Below are positions 1 to 12,497 of a DNA stretch of 64,000 bases, piece after piece (position 1 is the stretch's first letter; each line of letters begins with the position of its first letter). The notes under the pieces are model-generated. The model made no database searches, was not told where the DNA came from, and saw nothing but the letters and a program-made list of their open reading frames with translations. The DNA is taken from NCBI GenBank assembly GCA_963693285.1, contig OY848920.1:9596182-9660181 (forward strand), in the 5' to 3' direction. Position numbers and translations under genes: made by a program. The stretch comes from Xestospongia muta. Lineage: Eukaryota; Porifera; Demospongiae; Haplosclerida; Petrosiidae.

Positions 1-723
1 TTACATACTTAGTGATGTAAGCGAATGTTATCTTAAATAAACATACATCGTTGCTCTTATACAAATTGTCAATTTCCGGTGTTACGTAGAATGGCGTAAT
101 AAAGAAACTATAAACAATACTAATTGAAATTAGTAAACAATGAACTTACTAACTTATTAACAGACCACGTGGAACTGTCTAAAATGTATACAATGTGTGT
201 AATTATGGCTCAAACTGTAAGATTTGCGTCCAATAATTGGTGTATTGATATCATATCACTTACGTGGAAGACAGAAGATATCACGAAGAATTCGAGAAAG
301 AAGAATGAAGGCTTTTGACATGGCTAGTGGCCATGTAATCTTGGGAGAAAAAACCACATTTCTTCTTCAATTTCCTTGAAAAATGCGCATGCGCAAATTA
401 ATGTGTATTAATAATTATTATTTATAATATTGCTACATTAAACATAATCTATTATAATTTACAAAATGAATGTTACGTATAACTTTCATTTAAGGTTACA
501 TATAAATTTTCATCATTTCAATATTACAAATTTTGTTCTTAATTAGAGCAACAGCATTTTGGCACTAATTACAAGAAAGTACTCAATTAGCATTTTCATT
601 TTTTGTTAATTTTTAGAATAACATGTTGTCTGAATTTAAAAAAAATAATAAATAAAGTAATTCACGCACACATATTGTTCATGTATTAGTTTAGAGTGAC
701 TATATTTTTCACAACCTACTAAA
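1..723. other. AT-rich intergenic stretch
   Basis: I see no supported gene here. A 64-codon open frame at 124-318 has no recognisable motif and no splice context. The stretch ends at the stop codon of the minus-strand CEP85-like gene and probably includes its 3' untranslated region. Confidence 0.5.
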
Positions 724-2914
724 TTATTGTATGTGACATTGACTGGCCACCTGATTAGCAAAATGATCCGCCATAACTTCTCTTAATCTCTCGATCTCTT
801 TACGATTTCTTTGAACTTGTGAGAGTTGGTGTTCAAGACGACAAACTCCTTCTTCAATATCATGGCCACTAGCCAGTGAAGTCAGTGAAGTTCTTGACTG
901 TACAGTACCACCTGTTGACATGATATATGAGGATTATCTGATTAGGATCATATTATACTAGAATCTATTTATGGTGGACACTTAAGGACTTTTTATCATG
1001 AGGTGTTCTTACCAATTGTAAAGGTTGAATTATTACGAACACTTGTTAATTCTAGTCCCATACTAATACTTTAGTGTATTATACAACTTCTATATCGAGG
1101 ACACTTGTTCTAGTCCCATACTAATACTTTAGTGTATTACACAACCTCTATATTGAGGACACTTGTTCTAGTCCCGTACTAATACTTTAGTGTATTACAC
1201 AACCTCTATATTGAGGACACTTGTTCTAGTCCCGTACTAATACTTTAGTGTATTACACAACCTCTATATTGAGGACACTTGTTCTAGTCCCGTACTAATA
1301 CTTTAGTGTATTACACAACCTCTATATTGAGGACACTTGTTCTAGTCCCGTACTAATACTTTAGTGTATTACACAACCTCTATATTGAGGACACTTGTTC
1401 TAGTCCCGTACTAATACTTTAGTGTATTACACAACCTCTATATTGAGGACACTTGTTCTAGTCCCGTACTAATACTTTAGTGTATTACACAACCTCTATA
1501 TTGAGGACACTTGTTCTAGTCCCGTACTAATACTTTAGTGTATTACACAACCTCTATATTGAGGACACTTGTTCTAGTCCCGTACTAATACTTTAGTGTA
1601 TTACACAACCTCTATATTGAGGACACTTGTTCTAGTCCCGTACTAATACTTTAGTGTATTACACAACCTCTATATTGAGGACACTTGTTCTAGTCCTATA
1701 CTAATACTTTAGTGTATTATACAACCTCTATATTGAGGACACTTGTTCTAGTCCCGTACTAATACTTTAGTGTATTATACAACCTCTATATTGAGGACAC
1801 TTGTTCTAGTCCCATACTAATACTTTAGTGTATTATACAACCTCTATATTAAATAATATGCTACAGTAAGAGAAGGAACTAGGAACTCGTGCAGTCTATG
1901 GGACTAGAACAAGTGTCCTCAATAGAAGGGGTTTCATAATTTAGAGTGACTTTCACACAAAATTTTATTATATTTTGCAAATATATGTCTTACCTGATAC
2001 ACCCAGTAATACAGAGACATTAGGATCTCTTCCTTCAAGTATGGAAGATGCTAAACTAATGAGTGAGTCTAACTCTTCAAGACAAGAAGATAACTGTGTG
2101 TGTGTGTGTGAGAAAGAGAGAGAGAAGAGCAGTATTTATTTTGAAATTAAGGACAAGCTCTACCTCTTGTGTTAACTGTTGAGTAAGTAGACCATCATCA
2201 CTGTAGTCACTGACTGGACTGGCTCCTTTGCTTCCACCCTATAATATTTGAAATTAATAGTCTCAAACCTATATCACTCATACTTTCAGACTCATACTTA
2301 TTGATGTCTGCCTTACAAATGTATACCATTCATAGTCTCAGATCCATACTATTCATAGTCAGATATTCATACTTATCAGTCTCAAACTTATACCACTCAT
2401 AGTCTCAGATCCATACCACTCATATTCTCATACTCATACTTATCAGTCTCAGGCTTATACTGCTCATAGTCTCAGATCCATACCATTCATAGTCTCATAC
2501 TCATACTTATACTTATCAGTCTTAGGCTTATACTACTCAGTCTCAGATCCATACCACTCATATTCTCATACTTATATTTATCAGTCTCAGGCTTATACCA
2601 CTCATAGTCTCAGATCCATACCATTCATAGTCTCATACTCATACTTATCAGTCTCAGACTTATACTGCTCATAGTCTCAGACCCATACTATACATAAAGT
2701 ATGAGACTTGTACCTCTAGTTGCTTGTCTTGTAAACCATAGTGCTTTTCCATTAGAGCTTGATTCTGAGAGACTAGCTGTAAAGGAAATGTTACTATAAA
2801 TAGTAGTATGTTCTATTTTTAGACTTACATCACCAATTGATGATTTTAAATCATTTACTGTTCCTTGACTGATTTGTAATTCATTGTTCAAAGCTGTCAT
2901 CATATCCTGAAAGA

Positions 2915-3007
<93 letters not shown>

Positions 3008-6000
3008 GCGTATCTATTACAAGATTACTCTAGACATTTCATACCGAGCTCTTCAATAGTTGAAGTTCTAGTAATCTATTTCTCTTTGTCATTGCTCTGT
3101 ATTGTTCTTTTAATTTAGCAGTGGCTTCTAGAAATCTTTGTCGATGTCTCTCTCTCATATCACGAAGATCTTGTCGTTGCTTTAATTCAACATCAGATAA
3201 AATCTATCAAAATGAATTGGTACATGTTTAACAGTGATATATCAGTGATACAGTGATTATAATAACTAACTATTAATATAACAACAGTCTTTATTATAAC
3301 TAACTATTAATATAACAATAGTACAGGATCTGTTTGTATTTATATTTTATCTTCTCTGTTGTTTATTACTATTTATCTGTTCAGATGAGCTTAGTAGACA
3401 GAATTCATTAAAACCAACCCCCCCCTCTCTCCTTTGTCAGTCTGTCTCTCCTCATTCTCACTGTTGTTATTCCAACTACAGACAGTAGTGATCATTAGAT
3501 ATACTATAATGTAATTAATTTAATTTCATTTGCTCCAACGAATGGAGGAGTATGACTAGTCTACGAGATGGACTCACTTGTTTGTGTCTTTGTAAATCAA
3601 TTTTCAATTGTGAATTATCTGAATGTAATGTTACTATTCTTTGATCTTGTCCTTGGATTCTTTGTCTGCAATAGAGAACAATAAACAAAACAATTGGTGT
3701 CTTTGACGATAATAATCTATTGATATATCTGATAACAACATGTTCTATTTATCAGTTACAAAGACCACACTAGTTAGTATATAGTGGTATATATTATGAT
3801 AGAGCCTTTGTTATGAACACATAATGAATATCTATTTAAAACAGTTTATTATACAATTTATTACAAGCTCAATAAAATTTTCTAAACCACTCTTAATTAA
3901 ACTAGTAGAGGTACATAGATGCTTTAACAATAACTGTCAAAATTGTTAAAATGATTAGCACACTAGTATGCTACGTTAGTTAATAATATGCTTTATATAA
4001 TTAATTAATTAATGTTAAAGGAAATTAATGTCATAAATATTATATTACTTACTGTAAGTCTTTCCTCGTCTGCTCTAGTTCAGTAATTTGTTGATTCAAT
4101 TCACGTAACATTTCCTCCTACATCATAATATAATTCCATTCATAATTACTAACTAAAGGAGTGTTGTGTTACTAACATTCTCTGTTATCTGCGTAATTAG
4201 TTTTGTCCTCTCCTGATTTTTCTCTTTTAGTGCTTCTGTTAGTGAAATACATTTGGAGTGTAATTCTGTGACTTGTTCTTTTAAACTGTAATGTTCCTCC
4301 ATTGTTGGCATATCACCAAGATAGCTTTGTAGTTTAATGATCTGTTCCCTATATAAAGTAGATCTTACTAATGGTAGCTATCTTAGGTCACTGTGGTATG
4401 TACTGATGTTCACTAGTCTAGAGCTTACTAATGGTAGCTATTCTATGACACTGTGGTAATACTGATGTTCACTAGCCTAGATCTTACTAATGTTAGCTAT
4501 CCTAGGTTATTGTAAACTTACTGAAGTGCTTTATTCTTTAGAGTATATTCTTCAATCTTTCTCTCTAATTCACTGACGTATTTCTCTTTGTCCACCAACT
4601 TAAAAAAATAATAAATTAATTCACAATCACATAAATTGTGATATCCTTTAATTCTTACTTTGTTCTGTCTCACTCCTCCTTCTGACTTAGCTCTGTCTAG
4701 TTCATAATAAGCCTCACTACAACAAAGAACAATATAACTTCATACACATATTATAGAAACTCTTATAAATAACAATTAAGCACACCCTCTATATTAAGCA
4801 CACTCTCTGTATTAAGGACACTCTCTATATTAAGCACATTCTCTATATTAAGCACACTTTAAGGACACTCTCTATATTAAGGACACTCTCTATATATTAA
4901 GCACACTTTATATATTAAGCACATCCTTTATATTAAGGACACTCTTTATATTAAGGACACTCTCTATATTAAGCACATTCTCTATATTAAGCACACTTGT
5001 TTTAGCCCCATACTAATACTTTAGTGTATTATTCAACCTTTCTTTTGAAGGACATTAGTATAATTTTCTAAGGTGTCCACTACAAAGACTAAAAGGCTTC
5101 ACAATACAACACTCATACATTAACTAATAGTATACTAATGTTACTACGCAAAATTTCACATTGTTAATGTCTGCCCTGAACACCTGGACATCCCATAACA
5201 TATAAATATTTTGTCCTCAATTATTATCACCATATTATTTAGCGTATTATTGTAAATGAAAGGTCACAATAACAACACGAGTTACAATAAAGTGTGAAAG
5301 GTCAATTTCAATATCTTACATAAAAGAACACATATAACACTACTGAACTGACATAATGAACTGTACATACCAACACTCACAGGACATTGTACTATATCCA
5401 TATTTGTCATGACACCTTAAATACACGTATAATGTTGATCCTCTTATCTTACAACAACTTAATATAGTTTAGTATCAGTAATATACCACGTGAATTGCCA
5501 ATGGAATATAGACAAGAGATTGTCTCCAAATATAGTTGAGATATAGTTGAGACACACCATTTTTTACAAAGAAATTAGCATATTTGGTAATGACCACTTA
5601 CAAATGTACATGTACATGACCAAACATGTATCAAATATGTGATATTTCATAATAATACATGGAATGGGTCATAGAATATGTCACATGAAACATACCAGAC
5701 ATTTTCTGTAGTACATTGTTGCATTTAAACGATTACCAAATAAACTAATAAATGGAATTATTAACACATTATCTGAAAATTACTAAAAGTAAAATAAAAT
5801 TATTATATTTACACATTCAAAGTTCTACCAATATAATTTATAATAATTAATTTAACACTTAATGTAGTGTAATTTAAGGAAACAAATTTAATACCTTTTA
5901 ATATTATTATCAGTAAGAGATCTCATAATAAAAGAACATGCTTTTATACATATGTATTTCAAGAAACTTAAGATGACCTCAATACAGGTTAAATAATACA

Positions 6001-7635
6001 CTAAGTATTAGTATGGGACTAGAACAAGTGTCCTCAATATAGAGGTTGTATAATGCACTAAAGTATTAGTATGGGACTAGAACAAGTGTCCTCAATATAG
6101 AGGTTGTATAATACACTAAAGTATTAGTATGAGACTAGAACAAGTGTCCTCAATATAGAGGTTGTATAATACACTAAAGTATTAGTATGGGACTAGAACA
6201 AGTGTCCTCAATATAGAGCTTGTACAATGCACTAAAGTATTAGTATGGGACTAGAACAAGTGTCCTCAATATAGAGCTTGTACAATGCACTAAAGTATTA
6301 GTATGGGACTAGAACAAGTGTCCTCAATATAGAGGTTGTATAATACACTAAAGTATTAGTACGGGACTAGAACAAGTGTCCTCAATATAGAGGTTGTATA
6401 ATACACTAAAGTATTAGTACGGGACTAGAACAAGTGTCCTCAATATAATTTAAAAGGGTGTCCTTATTACAAAGTGTCCTCATATTATGATATATTAATA
6501 ATACAGGAACTTACTCTAGTTTACGTGATAGAATATCTAATTGTACAGGAGTAGAGATTGATGAAGAATTACAGGTATTGTCACATGCTAACTGTAAGAG
6601 GAAAGAGAGAGATTAAAGAGGTGAGAGCAACCAAAAGATAGCTGTGTATTGTATATTCAATGCCAAAAACAAACAGCTATTCAGAGAATCATTACAATTA
6701 CATTAACTACGTGTCACCAGACTACTACAGTTGTTGTTGTATATACATAACATATGATATTATATGTCAATAGTTACCGGCAGCTATTGTTGGGTGAACT
6801 ATTATCCTGAACAACAAACAATAAGTTGTCATAAACACTTTGATCATCTAATCCTTACATTGCACCCACTTACCTCTGGATACGATTTGATACTTGTCAA
6901 CGTTAAAGTTCGTAGTTGATTATCTTTCTCTTTACATTCTGATTGTAGTCTTGATATTGTGTGCTTTTGTCTAATAAATATGGAGGACAAAGAATCCTTT
7001 GTTAGACAAGCCATTACATCAGTCCATCCATCTATCTACTCAAACATTCTGTCTGTTCAGTCAGTTAAACATTACTTAGTACATTATCTAGCCATCAATC
7101 CTAACCTATCAATAATTTGATTTTTCTCTGTCAACAGCGACATCAAATTTCTTATCTTGTCACTGTGTGCTTCTTTAACAGGACTTAGCCCATCTCTTAA
7201 TTTACGTTCAAACATTGCTGATGACAAACAAGGACTACTCTCGCTTAAAAAACTCTCTTTTTCTCGTTGATGTCGATTTTTTGAGCTGCTTGTAGGTGTG
7301 GTTAATTCTTGTTGAGTGAAATGACCTAGAGAGCGATGAGGGGTGCCAACGAGAGGAGCTACTTTTGCTGTCGGTGGAGGTCTGGGTGAATCTTGGACAG
7401 ATTGTGATTGAAGTTGTAATGAAATCTGGTCAGACTGGTTTCGATGACTGGTAATAACTGGTTTATTATAAGACGAGTCTTCAGTCAATCTCTCGTTGTC
7501 CTTTCTAGACAATTCTGTCGTTAGTTGAGCAGCTGTAACAGTAGAAGTCATTGTACTTGATCCTTCATCTACTAACGGTAGACTTATCCATTCAGTTGGA
7601 GCTTTACTAGACGTAGTATCTTGCTGTGCTGTCAT
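724..7635 (-). CDS. CEP85: CEP85/CEP85L-like centrosomal coiled-coil protein
   Basis: Spliced on the minus strand. Exons from the start: 7106-7635, 6874-6970, 6515-6591, 4659-4716, 4522-4598, 4177-4348, 4053-4117, 3578-3665, 3045-3203, 2829-2906, 2714-2776, 2164-2238, 1994-2093, 724-911. These sum to 1827 bp, 608 residues, with consistent phases and GT-AG borders. The first 175 residues are Ser/Thr/Pro-rich and low-complexity; the rest is almost all heptad coiled coil. The best family clue is the C terminus: a segment ending DPNVSVLLGV, then a final exon ending IERLREVMADHF plus a short tail. This follows the order and spacing I recall for the CEP85/CEP85L C terminus. Vertebrate CEP85 proteins act at centrosomes (known of the family). 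The start shares a 167-bp interval with the plus-strand reductase. The 1.8-kb intron 4717-6514 carries satellite arrays. Family assignment is from memory and not searched. Confidence 0.75.
1033..1851 (+). repeat. 58-bp tandem satellite array (about 14 copies)
   Basis: The unit repeats every 58 bp and contains GAGGACACTTGTTCTAGTCC followed by an ACTAATACTTTAGTGTATTA segment, itself partly palindromic (TACTTTAGTGTA). Copies are nearly identical, with a few CCCG/CCCA and TTACAC/TTATAC variants towards the ends. The array lies between the last two exons of the CEP85-like gene. The same family recurs at 5997-6446 (opposite strand) and 18440-18612. Confidence 0.95.
2240..2700. repeat. degenerate CTCATAGTCTCAGATCCATAC-type tandem repeat
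   Basis: Irregular repeats built from short words (ATACTCATA, CTCATAGTCTCAGA, TTATCAGTCTCAG) fill the intron between exons 2164-2238 and 2714-2776 of the CEP85-like gene. The unit length varies, so this looks like an old, decaying array. Confidence 0.8.
2914..3004 (-). repeat. (GT)n(GA)n microsatellite at a 3' splice site
   Basis: A TG run is followed by a GA run on the plus strand. Read in gene direction this is (TC)n then (AC)n then the acceptor of exon 2829-2906, so it supplies the polypyrimidine tract of that CEP85-like intron. Confidence 0.9.
4780..5045. repeat. degenerate short tandem repeat related to the 58-bp satellite
   Basis: Repeats of about 20 bp (CTCTATATTAAGGACA and variants) end in a partial copy of the 58-bp unit (CCCATACTAATACTTTAGTG at about 5005). 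It lies in the long CEP85-like intron. It looks like local amplification of the TATATTGAGGACAC part of the satellite unit. Confidence 0.75.
5997..6446 (-). repeat. 58-bp satellite array, inverted relative to the 1-kb array
   Basis: About eight reverse-complement copies of the 58-bp unit (GGGACTAGAACAAGTGTCCT words) sit just upstream, in plus coordinates, of exon 6515-6591. Several copies carry private variants (AGAGCTTGTACAATGC), so the array is older or less homogenised than the 1-kb one. Confidence 0.95.
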
Positions 7636-7802
7636 AGTATTTTAAAATAGTACAAGAGGACAGACTCAACCAAAGCCGACTCACTTGATCGCTTTTATTA
7701 GCATTTCAAAGTTACGCGCATGCGCAATTTTAAATCTGCGCCCGTTTGAAATTTGAATAACTACGATAACTAGCTCCACCCTCTTTGATTCTACTTAGGG
7801 AC
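7636..7802. promoter_or_regulatory. head-to-head shared promoter region
   Basis: Only 167 bp separate the start codon of the CEP85-like gene (minus) from that of the aldo-keto reductase (plus). The region holds a GCGCATGCGC palindromic word and GC-richer sequence than its surroundings. A shared bidirectional promoter is inferred from spacing alone. Confidence 0.6.
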
Positions 7803-9319
7803 ATGGCTCAGCTAATGCGATATAAACCACTGGGCAGCACCAATATGATGCTGTCCATTGTCAGTATGGGAGGTTCTGGTTATGGCAGAAATTATGGACC
7901 ATATGATGAAAAAGAAGCAATTCGATCATTTCAGTATGTACTTGAATGGATGCATTAATTAATGGTTGTATAAGATATGAGCATATTAATTGATGGATAA
8001 ATGGATCATGAAGTCATTCATTAATTTTAACCCCTTAGGCATGCTCTTGATCGTGGAGTCAACTACATTGACACAGCCTATTGGTATGGACAGGGACACT
8101 CAGAAAAGTTCCTCGGACAAGAACTTCTACCAACAATCTCCCGCGACAAGTACTTCATAGCAACTAAAGTTGGTCGCTATGAGACAGACTTACCCAATAT
8201 GTTTAATTTCTCAGCAGAAAAAGTCACAAAAAGTGCTGAAGAGAGTCTTAAACGACTTCAACTCAGCCATGTTGATCTCCTACAAATTCATGACGTTGAG
8301 TTCTCTTTTTCGCTAGATATGATTATCAATGAAACTTTGCCTGCTTTAGAGAAACTACAGAAACGAGGTCTCTGTCGTTACATAGGCATCACAGGATATC
8401 CATTAGGCCCATTAAAAGAAATTATATCAAGGAGTCCAGTAAAAATAGATAGCATTTTATCATATTGTCGTTTATCACTCAATGATAACGTCCTTAAAGA
8501 TGACTTCCAGTTTTTCAAGGAGCATAATGTTCCAATTATTAATGCATGCGCTGTGAGTATGGGTTTACTAACAGAGACTCCCCTACCAGACTGGCATCCT
8601 GCTAACCCTTGGATTAAGGAAGCTTGTAAGAAAGCTGTGACATATTGTCAAAGCCAGGGAGTGGATGTGACAAGGATAGCTATGAATTATTCATCATCAT
8701 TTGAAGAAGTAAGATAAATAATATAATATGTTAATAGTAATTATATTAGTTTGTAAATATAGACTTTTGTAAGAGATTAATTATAGGTTTTAATGGGCTT
8801 TCTTTTGGAGGTGTTGTAATATCATATTATTACAAAAGTCCATTTAAAGGAAACTCTGACTGTCAATGATTACCTCAAGTACTATAACAACGGGTACAAC
8901 TACCGAGTCCTCCAAACAGTGGTTTATAGAATGTACCAATACATGAACTGTTATTACTTTAGATTACTAATTAGACATGTAAATCTAAAATGCAGAATGG
9001 AAAAGAAACACGATTGTGGTACAATACTAAAGATAGGTGTTTGACTAGTTAAATATTGACAATTTTGTAATTTAAAAGGATTAAAAGAAAGAAATGAATT
9101 ATTAAATTCTCTTTCATAATCTAGGTTGTTACAACATTAGTTAGTATGACAAATACAGCAATGGTGGACAGTAACATTGATGCTGCATTACGTCCACTTA
9201 CTAATCATGAACAAGAAGTGAAAGAATATTTGGAAAAGAAGATATTTGGTGATCTAACACATCGTCATTGGGAAGGAAAAGAACTATTATCGTATTGGAA
9301 TGCTGTTAAACAATCATAA
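7803..9319 (+). CDS. aldo-keto reductase, L-galactose dehydrogenase-like (copy 1)
   Basis: Three exons: 7803-7933, 8039-8708, 9125-9319, with GT-AG introns and consistent phase, giving about 331 residues, usual for the family. The aldo-keto reductase tetrad is visible: Asp and Tyr in NYIDTAYWYGQG, Lys in ATKVGRY, His in LLQIHDVEF. The protein most resembles the L-galactose/D-arabinose dehydrogenase branch (L-GalDH type), NAD(P)-dependent cytosolic oxidoreductases. The substrate in this animal is not deducible. The start at 7803 precedes the conserved RYKPLGSTNM strand. A second, convergent copy lies at 9615-10820, so this pair is an inverted duplication. It probably shares its promoter with the CEP85-like gene. 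Confidence 0.9.
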
Positions 9320-9614
9320 GACAGAATAGATTTTCAGTTTTTGTCAATGTTGCCATAATGTTGTACTAGTACTACTACTACTATATATATATATATAGTA
9401 TGAATTTTTTTCTATTTCAATTGTATTTTGTATTAACTGATACTACAGTAGTTTGGTTGGTAATTCTTTACATAGCATATAACTTTGGTAAGAAACCTTG
9501 TATGCTCCTCATTTTATAGTCTAAGAGCCGAGGTCTCCTTATACAAGAAAGAGTTGGAATAATAACATTTTTCATAAGTATCATGCTCAATGTGTGTGCT
9601 TCAAGCAATCAATG
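9320..9614. other. intergenic region between convergent reductase genes
   Basis: This 295-bp stretch between two stop codons presumably holds both 3' untranslated regions. It includes a short (TA)n run near 9383. No gene seen. Confidence 0.6.
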
Positions 9615-10820
9615 TTATTTTTTTATTTGTAATTGTTTGAGACTGTTCCAGTATTTTTCTACCTCTATACCTTCCCAATGACGTTGGGTGAGTTGACTAA
9701 AGAATTTCTCCTCTAACTCCTTCTTAACCTCTTCTTCTATCTTTGAGAGTGGCTGCAGAACAGCATCCAAGTTCTTCTTCAACATGGAACTGTCACTAAT
9801 AGCAGTCAATGTAGTAACAGCCTGCAAGCAAAAAAAAGAAATATCTCTTTTTGCAATAGCAGTTTCTTGATACTTAAGTGACGTTACTTACTTCTTCAAA
9901 ACTTGTAGAATAATTCACAGCTAATTGTGTTATATCAACTCCTCTCTCTTTACAGTACTCCACTGCTTTCCAACAAATGTCCTTGATTTCAGGAAGAGCT
10001 GGATTCCAAGGTTGTACCCCTGTCTCTGTGAGCAAGCCTAGACTCACAGGACTAGCATTAATAAGACCAACGTTGTGTTTTTTAAAGAAATCAAAGTGGT
10101 CAGTGAGTGAGCTATCATTGAGCGACAGTCTGCAATAAGAGAGAACAGTATCAATCTTGATCTCACTCCTTGTTATAATCTCCTTTAAAGGATCTAGTGG
10201 ATATCCAGTTATACCAATAAACCGACAAAGACCTTTCTTTTGGAGTTTCTGAACAGCTGGAAGTGCTTCGTCCAGAATCACATGAATTGATGGTGCAAAC
10301 TCGATATCATGAAGTTGTAATATATCTACATAACTTAGTTGTAAACGCTGCAGGCTCTCTTCAATACTACTAATAATTTTATCAGCAGTGAAATCAAATC
10401 TCTTCTCTATATTCCACAAATAGCGTCCCACTTTGGTACCTATGTAATATTGGTCACGTGACACACCTTCCAAAGCTCGACCGATAAAAGCCTCAGAACG
10501 TCCCTCACCGTAGAAAGGTGAGGTATCAATATAGTTAATACCACTGTCCAAAGCAGATCTAATTTTGGTAAAAAAATTCCATTAACTTAATGATTAAAGA
10601 GAAACTATACTCAATAAACAAGCCAGCTATAGCTAGCTAGATTTTCTATCCTGATATAAATATAGAGTTGCAAGCCAACCCACCTCAATGTTCTAGCCGC
10701 CTCCTTTTCATCATATTCTCCATATAAACCGCCATATCCCGAGCCACCCAGACTGAGAATAGAGATTTGAAGACCAGTCCTACCTAATTGTCTATACAAC
10801 ATCTTCCCAACTGAAGCCAT
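9615..10820 (-). CDS. aldo-keto reductase, L-galactose dehydrogenase-like (copy 2)
   Basis: Minus-strand paralogue of the 7.8-kb gene with the same three-exon layout: 10684-10820, 9892-10558, 9615-9821. Both introns fall at equivalent positions (after the first beta-alpha unit, and after the SFEEV motif). Tetrad residues are present in NYIDTSPFYGEG (Asp, Tyr), GTKVGRY (Lys) and ILQLHDIEF (His). I chose the start MASVGKMLYRQLG at 10820; an in-frame upstream Met at 10871 would add 17 residues with no family counterpart. The C-terminal exon is more Glu/Lys-rich than in copy 1. The conserved intron positions mean the duplication copied genomic DNA, not a transcript. Confidence 0.9.
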
Positions 10821-11126
10821 CTTGAAGGTCAAGCTGTAAAGTGGGTGGGGCTCAACTGAGAAACTAAACAAGAAACCTATTGTTTCTATGGTCCACGTTA
10901 CATGATATCCATATCATTGGATTGTGTGTGATTAACAAATGCAACATCTATAATTGACAGAGTTCTATAGGCTGTATGTGCACCAGTATATGTGTTATAT
11001 AATGATGTAAAAATAGCATTGAATATTATACTGAAGTAAGAGAGAAAGGAGTGTAGTAAAACGTGAATTATGTCTGTACTATCTGTCACAAATTGCAAAC
11101 GTTTTTTAATCTCAAACTATTTCCAA
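10821..11126. other. intergenic region, reductase copy 2 to CEP57
   Basis: This is about 300 bp between the reductase start and the CEP57 stop. It must hold the reductase promoter and the CEP57 3' end. I see no gene or repeat. Confidence 0.5.
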
Positions 11127-12420
11127 CTAATTCCAGCTCAGATCATCACGTTGTAAGGTACTTTGCAATCTCTTCATTCGTCTCAATACTTGAAGACTCT
11201 CTGGTTGTAAAGGACCATTTCTCTCATATCCCTCGTCTCCAGAACTACCCCCATGATATGAAACTCCACCCTTTTTTGATTTGACTGTCGTTATAATCTC
11301 CACTTCTCCATTCTGAGGAACAGACACAGAAGTTTGAGTACGAGGACGACCACTTTTAGGAGTGGTGAGTTGTCTTTCCTGTACCGTTCTCTCCTTGAGT
11401 AATTTCTTTACGATTTGTATCTGCTCCATTTTATCTTCTAATTTATTGACAATTTGACTAATTTCTGTTTGTAAATCAGTAAATACTTCAGCAGACGATG
11501 AAGAATGGACATTGTCAGCTGATTGCTGTTTCTGTAACAGCTGAGCTAGTTCTTGATGCTCGCTACACAAGAATGGATGGATGAATGAATGAATAAATGG
11601 ATGGATGAATATATACAGATATAAATGGATAGATGAATGGATGAATGGATATGTCAATGGATGAATGGTGAAGTAAGTGAGTCAAAAATGGATGTATCAA
11701 TATTGGACAGAGAGAGAAAGTAACTTACAAAGTAAGTCGACCGAATTCTGCTTCAAGTGCCAGCAGTAGTCTTTCCAATTCATCACTTGAGGGGCCACTA
11801 ATGGTTGCTGGTCTCTTCTTTGCTCCTCCCTTGTTTGCAGGAGTGGTTTTCTTTCTCGTACCATCACTAACACCCATATTAGCTGCTTGAGCTCCACAGA
11901 GAACAGGGTTGTGGTTCTTCATAAGAGAAAGAACTTTCTGATAATTAGCAGTTACAGAATGTGAAGGGCCTGTAGACTATGAAAGAATTTATAATAGATC
12001 TCCGTCAGTTCATGTGTCCATTCTACCATCCATTTATCCATCATTTCTCTGTCTATCTACACATTAATTCATTCATTCTTACTTTGCCTACAACAAATGG
12101 TACATCCTTCATATTGAGATGATAATGTACTCCAGGTACTGGTTTATGATGACATAGCACAGGAGGTGGTCCCTTCCTCTTTCTAACAGCAGTCTTCTTC
12201 CTTCTTTCACAAGGTAGACGATTTTCAGTTTGAACTAGAACCTGTTATATTCAAAGGCACAAGATGGAGAGACAATTTATATAAGAAGATAACAACAACT
12301 AATGATATAGTAACTTACCTCAGGAGAGTATCGTTGTGCTTGTCTTCTCTCCCAACGTTCTTGCAACATTTCTCCTTCCAAGTCATCTAACTTTGACTGC
12401 ATGTGTGTGTGTGTGTGTGT

Positions 12421-12497
<77 letters not shown>

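Noticed and set aside
124..318. Plus-strand 64-residue frame
   Set aside because: No recognisable domain, no splice or promoter context, and a length expected by chance in this composition.
1033..1851. Regularly spaced repeats resembling a CRISPR array
   Set aside because: The units are contiguous 58-bp tandem copies without unique spacers and lie in an intron of a spliced eukaryotic gene. The same holds for the 37-bp array at 14.5-15.2 kb.
6778..6806. A 29-bp candidate exon of the CEP85-like gene with AG and GT borders
   Set aside because: Including it breaks the reading frame into exon 6515-6591. Skipping it restores phase and the total of 1827 bp.
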